The notes beneath the pieces are model-generated. The model was not told the origin of the DNA, made no database searches, and was given only the letters and a program-made list of their open reading frames with translations. 64,000 nt of DNA from NCBI RefSeq assembly GCF_000179575.2, contig NC_015636.1:1155495-1219494 (forward strand). Direction: 5' to 3'. The number at the start of each line of letters is the position of its first letter. The stretch's first letter is position 1. Both the position numbers and the translations under genes were made by a program. Source of the DNA: Methanothermococcus okinawensis IH1. GTDB taxonomy: Archaea > AGJL01 > Methanococci > Methanococcales > Methanococcaceae. Positions 19,534-28,437 of this stretch are shown one piece after another.

Positions 19534-20826
19534 TTGTTAAAAAACATGGACGATTCATTTGATATATACGACATTAAAGCAAGGGAAGTAATCGATTCAA
19601 GGGGAAATCCAACAGTAGAGGTTGAGGTCTTAACAGTTGGTGGTGGATATGGTAGAGCCATAGTTCCAAGCGGAGCTTCAACAGGGACTCACGAAGCCGT
19701 AGAACTCAGGGATAAAGAGCCAAGGTTCGGAGGAAAAGGGGTATTATTGGCAGTAGATAATGTTAATAGCATTATAAAACCCGAATTAATAGGCTATGAT
19801 TCAAGAATGCAGAGAGAAATCGATATAATAATGAGAGAATTAGACAACACAGAAAATAAAGGAAAATTAGGGGCAAATGCTATATTGGCTGTTTCATTGG
19901 CAGTTGCAAAGGCAGCAGCAGATAATGCATCATTACCTTTATACAAATATATTGGAGGATGCAACTCATATGTAATGCCTGTTCCAATGATGAATGTTTT
20001 AAATGGAGGGGAACATGCAGGTAATGAGCTCGACTTTCAAGAGTTCATGATTATGCCGATTGGTGCTGATTCAGTAGCAGAAGCCATAAGAATGTGTTCA
20101 GAAACCTACCATACCTTAAAAAATGTAATTCTAAATAAATACGGAAAAGATGCTACAAATGTTGGAGATGAAGGAGGATTTGCACCACCAGTAAATGACA
20201 TTAGAGAAGCATTGGATTTATTAAATGAGGCTGTAAAAACAGCAGGATACGAGGATAAAATTGTATTTGCATTGGACAGTGCAGCGAGTGAATTCTACGA
20301 TAAAGAAAAAGGGAAGTATATTGTAAAAGGAAAAGCTATGACCACAGATGAGCTCATATCATTATATAAAGAAATAGTAAATGAATATCCGATAGTATCA
20401 CTTGAAGACCCACTTCATGAAGAGGATTTCAAGGGATTTGCAACAATTACAAAGGAATTAAAAGGTATTCAAATGGTTGGAGACGATATATTTGTTACAA
20501 ATACGGAAAGATTGAAAAAAGGCATTGAAGTTGGTGCAGGAAATGCCTTATTGTTAAAGGTAAATCAAATAGGAACATTGTCCGAATCAATAGATGCGGC
20601 AAATCTTGCATTTAGAAACGGATATGGCGTTGTAGTATCCCACAGAAGTGGAGAAACAGAAGATACGACAATAGCAGATTTAGCAGTTGCATTGAATACA
20701 GGACAGATAAAAACAGGAGCTCCTGCAAGAGGAGAAAGAACTTCAAAATATAACCAACTTATGAGAATTGAAGAGGAGCTCGGTTATCCAAAATATGCTG
20801 GAAAAAATTTCAGATGTCCTTTTTAA
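19534..20826 (+). CDS. eno: enolase
   Basis: 2-phosphoglycerate dehydratase, 430 aa. Signatures: [58 protein letters not shown], the Mg ligands in [21 protein letters not shown] and [10 protein letters not shown], catalytic Lys in [13 protein letters not shown], and [17 protein letters not shown]. The TTG start at 19534 is well placed after GAGGTGAGAAT; an ATG four codons in is the alternative. It is followed by a T-rich probable terminator (about 20830-20885). Confidence 0.97.
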   Translation: MLKNMDDSFDIYDIKAREVIDSRGNPTVEVEVLTVGGGYGRAIVPSGASTGTHEAVELRDKEPRFGGKGVLLAVDNVNSIIKPELIGYDSRMQREIDIIMRELDNTENKGKLGANAILAVSLAVAKAAADNASLPLYKYIGGCNSYVMPVPMMNVLNGGEHAGNELDFQEFMIMPIGADSVAEAIRMCSETYHTLKNVILNKYGKDATNVGDEGGFAPPVNDIREALDLLNEAVKTAGYEDKIVFALDSAASEFYDKEKGKYIVKGKAMTTDELISLYKEIVNEYPIVSLEDPLHEEDFKGFATITKELKGIQMVGDDIFVTNTERLKKGIEVGAGNALLLKVNQIGTLSESIDAANLAFRNGYGVVVSHRSGETEDTTIADLAVALNTGQIKTGAPARGERTSKYNQLMRIEEELGYPKYAGKNFRCPF

Positions 20827-20827
20827 A

Positions 20828-20885
20828 TAAATAATATTTTTATTTTTAATTATAATTTTTTACTTTTTTATTTTATTTTTATATT
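20828..20885 (+). terminator. T-rich terminator after eno
   Basis: Several runs of 5-6 T follow the eno stop within 60 bases, matching the oligo-T termination signals of archaeal RNA polymerase. No stable hairpin is needed or seen. Confidence 0.45.
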
Positions 20886-20985
20886 ACTTCAAAAGATTGA
20901 TTTTTAGGTGTTATAAATAATTATATCGAATAATTTATATATAATTAAGGACATAAAAAGCACATGATATATAATTGGTGATTTC

Positions 20986-21484
20986 ATGGCTACAACCTAC
21001 GAATTAAAAATATATGGTAAAACTCAGCATGTGGGATTTAAGGACATAATTGAAAATTAGGGCATGCATAGGTGTTAATGGAGTAGTTTATAATTATAGG
21101 GATGGAACAGTTAGAATTTTGGCAAATTTTGATGATGAAAAAATAAAAGAAGCATTTAAAAACAATATTAAACTACTGGGAAAAAAAGATGAGTTAATAA
21201 ATATAGAAAAAATTGAAGAAAAAGAATTAAACGCTTTATTGAATTTCCTAGGGGAATAAATAGAATTTCGGCGGATGATTTAATTGAGTTGAACGAAAAC
21301 CAATGTTTTCGTAGCTCTCCGTTCGCTTCGCTCACTCCGATTAAATAAGAAGCTTGATGAAGGGGTTAAATATATTAAAATGATATTTGGAGTTTTAGAA
21401 GAAGTTAAAAAAGGTCAGGACGAAATAAAGGAAATCCAATTGAAAATGCTAACTATATTAGAAAAAATAGAAAAGAAACTTTAA
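20986..21484 (+). pseudogene. decayed acylphosphatase-like gene
   Basis: Starts normally after GGTGATTTC with [20 protein letters not shown], an acylphosphatase-like N-terminus, though the usual Arg after VGF is Lys. The frame then stops at TAG (21058); homology continues in the +1 frame ([20 protein letters not shown], the family's G-V-x-N-x-x-DG block) and stops at 21259, then shifts once more into [13 protein letters not shown], which is broken by a palindromic insertion (21278-21346). Beyond it a helical tail runs from [19 protein letters not shown] to LEKIEKKL and stops at 21484. So at least two frameshifts plus one insertion; it is almost certainly inactive unless recoded. Confidence 0.75.
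21278..21346. repeat. palindromic insertion element, copy A
   Basis: Nested inverted repeats: ATTTAAT/ATTAAAT (21278-21284/21340-21346), GAGT/ACTC (21286-21289/21334-21337), and an inner hairpin CGAAAAC-CAAT-GTTTTCG (21294-21311), followed by GTTCGCTTCGCTCAC. It separates two halves of an open frame that otherwise read together (…DLIELN and KKLDEG…), so it looks inserted. It resembles copies at 35911-35970 and 41805-41860 in architecture (two short hairpins, local GC rise, GCGA/TCGC words) rather than in sequence. Confidence 0.55.
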
Positions 21485-21572
21485 GATATTTAAGATATAA
21501 ATATAAATTTTTATAATAATGTTTAAAACTTACCGATGTATCATTTAAAATATAATAAAAATAGGTGAGCTC

Positions 21573-21833
21573 ATGGCAATAAATCCTTCGAAAATAAGAA
21601 CCTGCCCAACATTAAATGATATTTTATTAGTCGAGAATACTTTAAAGGAATATTCAATAATTGCAATTGACGAACTATCTAAAAAAACAAACATAAATAT
21701 TTCTATATTAAAAGAAATTCTTGATTATTTGGAGAATTCCAATAAAATCATAATATCAAAAAAAGGCATTTCTTGGATATACAACAATAATGAGAAACTA
21801 CAAAAGATAATTAATGAAGGGTTTGAATTATGA
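21573..21833 (+). CDS. small winged-helix protein, probable antitoxin
   Basis: An 86-residue protein that I read as a winged helix: VENTLKEYSIIAIDELSKKT (helices 1-2), NINISILKEILDYLENSNK (recognition helix region) and IIISKKGISWIY (wing). RBS AGGTGAGCTC precedes ATG. Its stop overlaps the start of the next gene by 4 bp (ATGA), and that gene is RelE-like, so the likely role is a DNA-binding antitoxin that represses the pair. I know no named family for it; a transcriptional regulator unrelated to toxin control is possible. Confidence 0.55.
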   Translation: MAINPSKIRTCPTLNDILLVENTLKEYSIIAIDELSKKTNINISILKEILDYLENSNKIIISKKGISWIYNNNEKLQKIINEGFEL

Positions 21834-22174
21834 AAAAAATTAGGGTAATTTTATCCCCTGATGCATTTGATGTTTATAATTATTTAAAAAATAATTTGAA
21901 TTATAAACAAAATAATTCTTTATTTAATGCTATAAACGATAAAGTTAAAATTCTCAAAAGTAATGTTCATTATGGAGATGCAATAAGTAAAAGACTAATT
22001 CCAAAAGAATATATTAATAATTACGGAATTTCTAATTTATTTAGAGTAGAATTGCCGCAGTTTTGGAGAATGCTTTATACTATTACCAATTATGGGATAA
22101 ATATTATCGTGGTTATTTTGGATATTTTAGACCATAAAAAATATAATAAAAAATTTGGATATAAAACTAAATAG
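21830..22174 (+). CDS. RelE/ParE-like toxin candidate
   Basis: A 114-residue basic protein. The second half has the RelE-fold pattern: GISNLFRVELPQFWRMLYTI, then INIIVVILDILDHKKYNKKFGY, matching the G-x-x-N-L-[FY]-R-h-x-[LI] core, the strand with RMLYTI and the closing D-H-x-x-Y of the superfamily. Members are mRNA interferases or gyrase poisons. Start overlaps the stop of the winged-helix gene, giving translational coupling. Catalytic residues cannot be assigned with confidence. It sits next to a pseudogene, a usual place for mobile toxin-antitoxin modules. Confidence 0.6.
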   Translation: MKKIRVILSPDAFDVYNYLKNNLNYKQNNSLFNAINDKVKILKSNVHYGDAISKRLIPKEYINNYGISNLFRVELPQFWRMLYTITNYGINIIVVILDILDHKKYNKKFGYKTK

Positions 22175-22379
22175 TATATCTCTATTGCACTTATTATTGG
22201 TAAATATTATTACTTTTTTAATGGGTTAAATAAACGAAAGATTTTTAAATATTTATTTATCTATTATATATCCTTAAAAATTATTTTTTAAAAAACCATT
22301 ATTATCATTATCATGTTAATTTTTATAGTAATATCATATTAAAAAATAATAAAGAAAAACTAAAAAAAGGCGTGATTTT

Positions 22380-25097
22380 ATGGAAATAAACCATGATTAT
22401 AAAGTGCAGTTATTTGAAGAAAAAGGATTCATGAGGAAAAAATGTAAAGAATGCGGACAGTATTTTTGGACATTAGACCCAGAGAGAGAAACCTGTGGGG
22501 ATAGTCCCTGTGATAAATATTCATTCATCGGAGCCCCGATTACCAATAAAAAATATACATATAATGAAATGGTGAAGGAGTTTTTAAAATTCTTTGAAGA
22601 AAATGGACATACTCCAATAAAAAGGCATCCCGTAACTGCGAGAAGATGGAGAAATGATATTCTTTTAACAATTGCATCTATTGCCGTATTTCAGCCGTGG
22701 GTAACAAAAGGAATCGTAGAACCTGTTGCAAATCCACTTGTAATAGCTCAGCCATGTATTAGATTAAACGACATAGACAATGTTGGAAGGACAGGAAGGC
22801 ATTTAACATGCTTTACAATGGGAGGTCACCACGCATTCAATAAAGTAAATGATTTTAAATATTGGACAGACAGAACCGTAGAATTATGCTTTAATTTCAT
22901 GAAAAAACTCGGTATTGATGAGAAATCCATAACCTTTATAGAGAGTTGGTGGGAAGGTGGAGGAAATGCTGGACCATGTTATGAGGTAATCACTCATGGT
23001 GTAGAGCTCGCCACTCTGGTATTTATGCAGTATGAGAAAATTGGAAATGAATATAAAGAAATGCCCTTAAAAGTCGTTGATACAGGATATGGTATTGAAA
23101 GGTTTGTATGGGCATCTCAGGGGACTCCTACGGTATATGACGCTATATTTGGAAATATCGTTAAAAAATTGAAGGAAAATGCAGGTATAGATTATATTGA
23201 AAATATCGACGAAAGAATACTTGCAGAGAGTGCCACACTTGCGGGACTTATGGATATAGAAAATGTTGGAGATTTGAGAATTTTACGACAAAAGGTTGCT
23301 GAAAAACTTAAAATGAATGTGGATGAACTTGATAAATTACTCACGCCCCTTGAAAATATATATGCCATAGCAGACCATACAAGATGCCTTGCATTTATGT
23401 TTGGAGATGGTATCGTTCCATCAAATGTAAAAGATGGATATTTAGCAAGGTTGCTTGTAAGAAAAACATTAAGGTATATGAAAAATGTTGGTATTACAAT
23501 GCCATTGAAGGAGATAATAAATTTACAGCTCGAAGAGTTAAAGGAGCTCTATCCAGAATTGCTTGAAATGAGAGATTATATGATGGATGTAGTCGATGAG
23601 GAGGAGAGAAAATATCTTCAAACAATAAACAAAGGAAGAGGTATTGTAGAAAGGCTTGTTAAATCCAAAAATGAGATAACCCTTGATGATTTAATAGAAT
23701 TGTATGATAGTAAAGGTCTTCCACCAGAGGTAGTAAAGGATATTGTAAGTGAAATAAACAGTAAAAGTAATACTCAAAACAAAAAAAGCGGAAACATAAA
23801 ATTAAATATCCCAGACAATTTTTATACAATAGTTGCAGAAAGGCATGAGCAGAAAAAAACAGAAGAATCCGATGAATTAAATTCTCAGAAAAAAGCACTT
23901 CCAGAGCTGAATGAAGATATCGAAAAAACCGAATTATTATTCTACAAAAATCCAAAACAGAAAGAATTTGAAGGAAAAATCTTAAAAATAATTGATAATT
24001 ATATTATTCTCGATAAAACAATATTTTATCCAGAAGGCGGTGGTCAGAAATACGATATTGGGACTATCAACGGCAAAAAAGTTATTGAGGTTCAGAAAAA
24101 AGATGATATTGTATATCATAAATTATCCGATGTAAATGGTTTAAATGAAGGAGATGTCGTAAAAGGCGTAATAGATTGGAATCATAGAATTAATCTAATG
24201 AGAAACCACACTGCAACACACATAATAAATGCCGCAGCTCAGAGGGTTTTGGGAAAACATATTTGGCAGACTGGTTCTAATGTTGAACCTAATAAGGCAA
24301 GGTTGGATATTACACACTATAAAAGAATAAGTAGGGATGAGATAAAAGAAATAGAAAGAATTGCAAATGAAATTGTTTTAAATAATATTCCCGTAAAAAG
24401 CACATTTATGAGCAGAAATGAAGCAGAGCAAAAATATGGATTTAGAATATATCAAGGTGGGGTAGTTCCAGGAAATGTTTTAAGAATAATAAATATAGAA
24501 GGCATAGATGTTGAGGCCTGCGGTGGAACACACTGCGAAAATACGGGAGAAGTTGGCTATATAAAGATATTAAAAACCGAAAGAATCCAAGATGGAGTTG
24601 AAAGGCTTGAATACACAAGCGGAATAAATTCAGTTATGGAAGTAAGTGCAATGGAGGATATATTAATCAACTCTTCGGAAATATTGGGCGTTCCTATTGA
24701 AAATCTTCCAAAAACTGTTAAAAGGTTCTTTGAAGAATGGAAAGAGCAGAAAAAAATAATTGAAGAACTTCAAAAGAAAATTGGAGAATATAAAAAATAT
24801 GAGCTCGCAAATAAATTTGAAAAAGTTGGAAATTATGATATATTAGTTGAGCAGGTTGAAGGAAATCCAAAGGAATTGATGTCAATTGCAGATAATCTGA
24901 TAAAAGAAGGTTCTATTGTTGTTCTTCTAAATAATAACGGTTATATTTTATGTAAAAAAGGCGAAGGTGTAGATATTAGCATGGGTGAGTTATTGAGAAA
25001 AATAGCAAAAGGTGGAGGAAAAGATAACTTAGCACAGGGTAAATGTTTAGATGACCTTAAAACACTTAAAAATAAAGTATTTGAAGAATTAAAATAA
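22380..25097 (+). CDS. alaS: alanyl-tRNA synthetase, archaeal type
   Basis: Charges tRNA-Ala; 905 aa, as for archaeal AlaRS. N-terminal zinc-like [10 protein letters not shown] and CGDSPC are archaeal features; catalytic core motifs include [20 protein letters not shown] and [10 protein letters not shown]; motif 3 is in [16 protein letters not shown]. The editing domain has [12 protein letters not shown] and [13 protein letters not shown], the four zinc/editing ligands. The C-terminal oligomerisation/C-Ala part ends [20 protein letters not shown]. The start ATG follows AAGGCGTGATTTT. Monocistronic. Confidence 0.97.
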   Translation: MEINHDYKVQLFEEKGFMRKKCKECGQYFWTLDPERETCGDSPCDKYSFIGAPITNKKYTYNEMVKEFLKFFEENGHTPIKRHPVTARRWRNDILLTIASIAVFQPWVTKGIVEPVANPLVIAQPCIRLNDIDNVGRTGRHLTCFTMGGHHAFNKVNDFKYWTDRTVELCFNFMKKLGIDEKSITFIESWWEGGGNAGPCYEVITHGVELATLVFMQYEKIGNEYKEMPLKVVDTGYGIERFVWASQGTPTVYDAIFGNIVKKLKENAGIDYIENIDERILAESATLAGLMDIENVGDLRILRQKVAEKLKMNVDELDKLLTPLENIYAIADHTRCLAFMFGDGIVPSNVKDGYLARLLVRKTLRYMKNVGITMPLKEIINLQLEELKELYPELLEMRDYMMDVVDEEERKYLQTINKGRGIVERLVKSKNEITLDDLIELYDSKGLPPEVVKDIVSEINSKSNTQNKKSGNIKLNIPDNFYTIVAERHEQKKTEESDELNSQKKALPELNEDIEKTELLFYKNPKQKEFEGKILKIIDNYIILDKTIFYPEGGGQKYDIGTINGKKVIEVQKKDDIVYHKLSDVNGLNEGDVVKGVIDWNHRINLMRNHTATHIINAAAQRVLGKHIWQTGSNVEPNKARLDITHYKRISRDEIKEIERIANEIVLNNIPVKSTFMSRNEAEQKYGFRIYQGGVVPGNVLRIINIEGIDVEACGGTHCENTGEVGYIKILKTERIQDGVERLEYTSGINSVMEVSAMEDILINSSEILGVPIENLPKTVKRFFEEWKEQKKIIEELQKKIGEYKKYELANKFEKVGNYDILVEQVEGNPKELMSIADNLIKEGSIVVLLNNNGYILCKKGEGVDISMGELLRKIAKGGGKDNLAQGKCLDDLKTLKNKVFEELK

Positions 25098-25263
25098 ATT
25101 AGGAATAAATAATTAAATAAAAAATATTATACTTTTTTTATATTTTTATATTTTTATAGGGTATAAATATATAGTTGTTAAAAAATATCTTAAATATATA
25201 TAAATACATAAGTATATAATGATATAAAGATAATAATATATTATATATAGCATTGGTGGTAAG

Positions 25264-25740
25264 TTGGAAATAAAAAGGAGATATTGTTTAAAAAAGAAGG
25301 AATTAAAAAGAATAAGAGAAGAATTAAATAATATATTTGGAATTGAAGTAATTCCAAAAAATGCCAATGGTGAGCTCGCCATAACAGACAATTACGAGAT
25401 GATATTACTAAACAATGAACCAATAGCATTTAAATTAAATGATAAAATTTATCCAACATTAAAAACCTTATTAACTCATGAGTTGAATAAAGGTAAGGTT
25501 GTAGTTGATATGGGGGCTGTGAGATTTCTAGCAAAAGGTGCCGATGTAATGGCTCCTGGAATAGTCGATGCCGATGAAAATATTAAAAAGGGAGATGTGG
25601 TTTTTGTGGTGGATGAAACACATGGCAGACCTTTATGTGTTGGAGAAGCTTTAATGGATGGAAAAGAAATGAAAGAATCAAATAAAGGCAGGGCTATTAA
25701 AACTATTCATTACATTGGGGATGACATATGGAAATTTTAA
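25264..25740 (+). CDS. PUA-domain RNA-binding protein
   Basis: A 158-residue protein with a C-terminal PUA domain (about 75-150): GKVVVDMGAVRFLAKGADVMAPGIV, then IKKGDVVFVVDETHGRPLCVGEAL, ending KGRAIKTIHYIGDDIW. The N-terminal half (about 10-70) is the small alpha/beta domain seen in archaeal MCT-1/eIF2D-like and related PUA proteins. A role in rRNA or tRNA modification or in initiation is likely; no catalytic domain is present. Start is TTG, 4 bases after GGTGGTAAG. Confidence 0.85.
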   Translation: MEIKRRYCLKKKELKRIREELNNIFGIEVIPKNANGELAITDNYEMILLNNEPIAFKLNDKIYPTLKTLLTHELNKGKVVVDMGAVRFLAKGADVMAPGIVDADENIKKGDVVFVVDETHGRPLCVGEALMDGKEMKESNKGRAIKTIHYIGDDIWKF

Positions 25741-25822
25741 GAATATCAATAAATATTAATAATTGCAAATATCTAATTATAAATATTAATAATAATTATA
25801 ACTAAAAAATTACAGGCATATT

Positions 25823-26455
25823 ATGAAAATATTAAAGATAAAAGATATTTTAATAAAAACCCATTCAAAAGTTTATGAACCTGCTGAGGATAGCGAGCTC
25901 CTATTGGATAATTTAGTGAATGTGAAAAATAAAACAGTCTTGGATGTTGGAACAGGGACAGGGATACAGGCAATAAATGCCATAAAAAAAGGTGCTAAAA
26001 TAGTAATTGGTGTGGATGTAAATCCTTATTCAATAGAAATAGCAAAGGAAAATGCATTATTGAATAAATTGGAATTAAACAGAAATATTTTCTTTTTTAA
26101 AAGTGATTTATTTAAAAATATGGACGAGATAATGGATAAACTTAATATCAAAAAATTCGATGTAATACTATTTAATGCCCCTTATCTTCCAACCTCAGAG
26201 GAGGAGAAACTTGAAAAATATTTAAATTATGCATTTGATGGGGGCATTGATGGAAGACAAGTTCTTGATAGGTTTATCCATAAAGTTAGCCATTATTTAG
26301 AAGAAAATGGTATAATTCAAATAGTTCAGTCATCATTAACAGGGGAAGAAAAAACATTAACATTATTAAAAAAACATGGATTTGAGGCTAAAAAAACCGC
26401 ATCAATGAAATTCCCTTATGAGGAATTACAGATAATTACAGCTAAGAGAGGATAG
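25823..26455 (+). CDS. HemK2/Mtq2-like glutamine methyltransferase
   Basis: SAM methyltransferase of 210 aa in the PrmC/HemK2 group. VYEPAEDSELLLDNL at the N-terminus, VLDVGTGTGIQAI (SAM motif), GVDVNPYSIEIAKENA, and NAPYLPTSEEE, the catalytic N-P-P-Y-type motif in its NAPY form typical of the archaeal/eukaryotic Mtq2 clade. The expected target is the GGQ glutamine of release factor aRF1. Its stop is one base before the start of the NIF3 gene, so the two are an operon. Confidence 0.88.
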   Translation: MKILKIKDILIKTHSKVYEPAEDSELLLDNLVNVKNKTVLDVGTGTGIQAINAIKKGAKIVIGVDVNPYSIEIAKENALLNKLELNRNIFFFKSDLFKNMDEIMDKLNIKKFDVILFNAPYLPTSEEEKLEKYLNYAFDGGIDGRQVLDRFIHKVSHYLEENGIIQIVQSSLTGEEKTLTLLKKHGFEAKKTASMKFPYEELQIITAKRG

Positions 26456-26456
26456 T

Positions 26457-27239
26457 ATGCATATTAAGGATGTTAAAAGCAAAGATATTATAAAATTTAT
26501 AGAAACATTTGCACCACCTGAGCTCGCAATTGAAGGGGATAATATAGGACTTCAAGTTGGAGGTAATCTAAACAGAGATATTGAAAAAATCGGTATAGCA
26601 TTAGACCCTTCATTAAGTGTTGTAAAAAAGGCAAAAAATAAAGGAGTCGATTTTTTATTTACTCACCATCCTATTTTGAAAGACCCCATTAGGACATTTA
26701 CTGGGGTTATGTATGAGAAATTAAAGATATTGATGGAAAATGAAATCATACTATACTCTGCCCATACAAATTTGGATATATGTAAAAATGGGTTAAATGA
26801 TGCACTTGCAGACTTATATCACTTAAAAGATGTTAAATATCTATACGATAATGGGTTAGGTAGGTTAGGTATATTTAATGGAACATTTGAGGATATTTTA
26901 AATATTACAAAAGAATATATTACAAAAAATCCCACTGTTGTAAATGCAGAAATTGTAAATAATAAAAATAATAACAGTAAAAACAACAATAAAAAAGATT
27001 TAAAGGTTGCTATTCTCTCAGGTTATGGATTATCTCAAAAATCGATTAATTATGTATCAAAATTTGCAGATGTTTATATATCTGGGGATTTAACCCACCA
27101 CTCAAAGATACTTGCGGAGGAGCTCGGTTTATGTGTGATAGATGGAGGACATTATGGAACAGAAGTTTATGGCTTAAAATTATTTAAAAAATATATTGAG
27201 GATTATTTAAATGTTGAATTGATTTCGTTGGATTTTTAA
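26457..27239 (+). CDS. NIF3/DUF34 family metal-binding protein
   Basis: NIF3-like protein of 260 aa, related to so-called GTP cyclohydrolase I type 2 proteins; true function unsettled. Conserved blocks: PPELAIEGDNIGLQVG, GIALDPSLSVVKKA, FLFTHHPILKDP (di-metal His pair), YSAHTNLDICKNGLNDALA, and SGDLTHHSKILAEELGLCVIDGGHYGTE near the end. An Asn/Lys insert (NNKNNNSKNNNKK, about residues 166-178) lies between the two halves. It directly follows the HemK2-like gene, an arrangement known in other methanococci. Confidence 0.9.
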   Translation: MHIKDVKSKDIIKFIETFAPPELAIEGDNIGLQVGGNLNRDIEKIGIALDPSLSVVKKAKNKGVDFLFTHHPILKDPIRTFTGVMYEKLKILMENEIILYSAHTNLDICKNGLNDALADLYHLKDVKYLYDNGLGRLGIFNGTFEDILNITKEYITKNPTVVNAEIVNNKNNNSKNNNKKDLKVAILSGYGLSQKSINYVSKFADVYISGDLTHHSKILAEELGLCVIDGGHYGTEVYGLKLFKKYIEDYLNVELISLDF

Positions 27240-27241
27240 TA

Positions 27242-27320
27242 ATATTCTTGCTTTTCTTTTTTATGTTTTTATTTTTTTTCTTATTTTTCTTTTTTATTTT
27301 TATTCTTTCTTTTTTATAAT
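27242..27320 (+). terminator. pyrimidine-rich terminator after the NIF3 gene
   Basis: Nearly 75 consecutive bases that are almost all T and C on the plus strand, with many T4-T8 runs, directly after the stop. This is the strongest oligo-T tract of the window on the coding strand of an upstream gene. Confidence 0.55.
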
Positions 27321-27402
27321 TAAAAAATAAATAAAAACATTTTTATATTTTATATATCATAATTTATAATAATAATTATAATCATTTGTAATGGGTGTTT
27401 TT

Positions 27403-28329
27403 ATGGATTTAACTATTGTCCAAAAAGAGATACTTCAAGAATTGATAGCCATATACAGAGAAAAGAATAGGCCAGTTAAAGGAACAGAAATAGCAATTAG
27501 ATTAAATAGAAACCCGGGGACTATTAGAAATCAGATGCAGGCTTTAAGAGCATTAAATTTAGTAGATGGGGTGCCTGGACCAAAAGGGGGATATGTTCCA
27601 ACAAGTAGTGCATATAGGGCCGTAGGATTAATATCAGGTGAAGAAGAAATAAGTGTGCCTATTTATAAAGGGGATGAAAGGGTTGAAGGAGTCTATGTTG
27701 AAAAAATAGTTTTTGATACCGTTGCACATGAAAAATCCTGTTCTTCGATGATATATATAAAAGGAGATACAAAAATATTCAATGAAGGGGATATTGTAAA
27801 AATAGGGCCCACATACCACAATAAAATAATAATCTTTGGTAAGGTATCTGGAAGGGATGACATAGACCATATATTGCTAATAGATGTTATAGGTGTTACA
27901 AGTATTCCAAATATAACTGTTAAAAGCATAGCAATTAAAGAAGATTTAATATGGCTAAGTCCAGATACAAACATAAAAGATGCTGCTAAAATATTTTATG
28001 ATAACAATATAAACGGAGCTCCGATAATATCCAACGGCAACTTGGTGGGCATATTAACACTTCACGACCTTGCCTATGCCCTTTCAAACAGTTTAGAAAA
28101 TGAATCCGTAGAAAAGATTATGGCTAAAAATCCTTTAACGATAACGCCCGATAAAAAAGTGTATGATGCCCTTATTCTAATGGAAAAACAAGGTGTTGGT
28201 AGATTGATAGTTGTAGATAAAGATAGTAAGGTAATAGGCATTATTACAAGAACAGATGTGTTAAAACTCATTGAAGGAGCATTATTTCCAAAGATATTAA
28301 AAGAATTAATTGACAAAAAAGAACTGTAA
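27403..28329 (+). CDS. HTH and CBS-domain regulator
   Basis: A 308-residue protein: N-terminal winged helix (LTIVQKEILQELIAIYRE to DGVPGPKGGYVPT, about 1-65), a middle domain of about 110 residues with KIFNEGDIVKIGPTYHNKIIIFGKV typical of archaeal DUF293-type regulators, and two C-terminal CBS motifs (about 180-300; INGAPIISNGNLVGILTLHDL and GVGRLIVVDKDSKVIGIITRTD) that probably bind an adenosine ligand such as AMP or SAM. It should be a ligand-responsive transcription factor; targets unknown. The start ATG at 27403 follows GGGTGTTTTT. Single gene. Confidence 0.83.
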   Translation: MDLTIVQKEILQELIAIYREKNRPVKGTEIAIRLNRNPGTIRNQMQALRALNLVDGVPGPKGGYVPTSSAYRAVGLISGEEEISVPIYKGDERVEGVYVEKIVFDTVAHEKSCSSMIYIKGDTKIFNEGDIVKIGPTYHNKIIIFGKVSGRDDIDHILLIDVIGVTSIPNITVKSIAIKEDLIWLSPDTNIKDAAKIFYDNNINGAPIISNGNLVGILTLHDLAYALSNSLENESVEKIMAKNPLTITPDKKVYDALILMEKQGVGRLIVVDKDSKVIGIITRTDVLKLIEGALFPKILKELIDKKEL

Positions 28330-28437
28330 ATTATTTTTTATTATTTTTATTACTTAATACATAACATATTCTTTTTAAAAAGTATAAAATAATTATATGC
28401 ATTTAAAAATAGCAGGGATTTTAAAAAAATAAATAAA

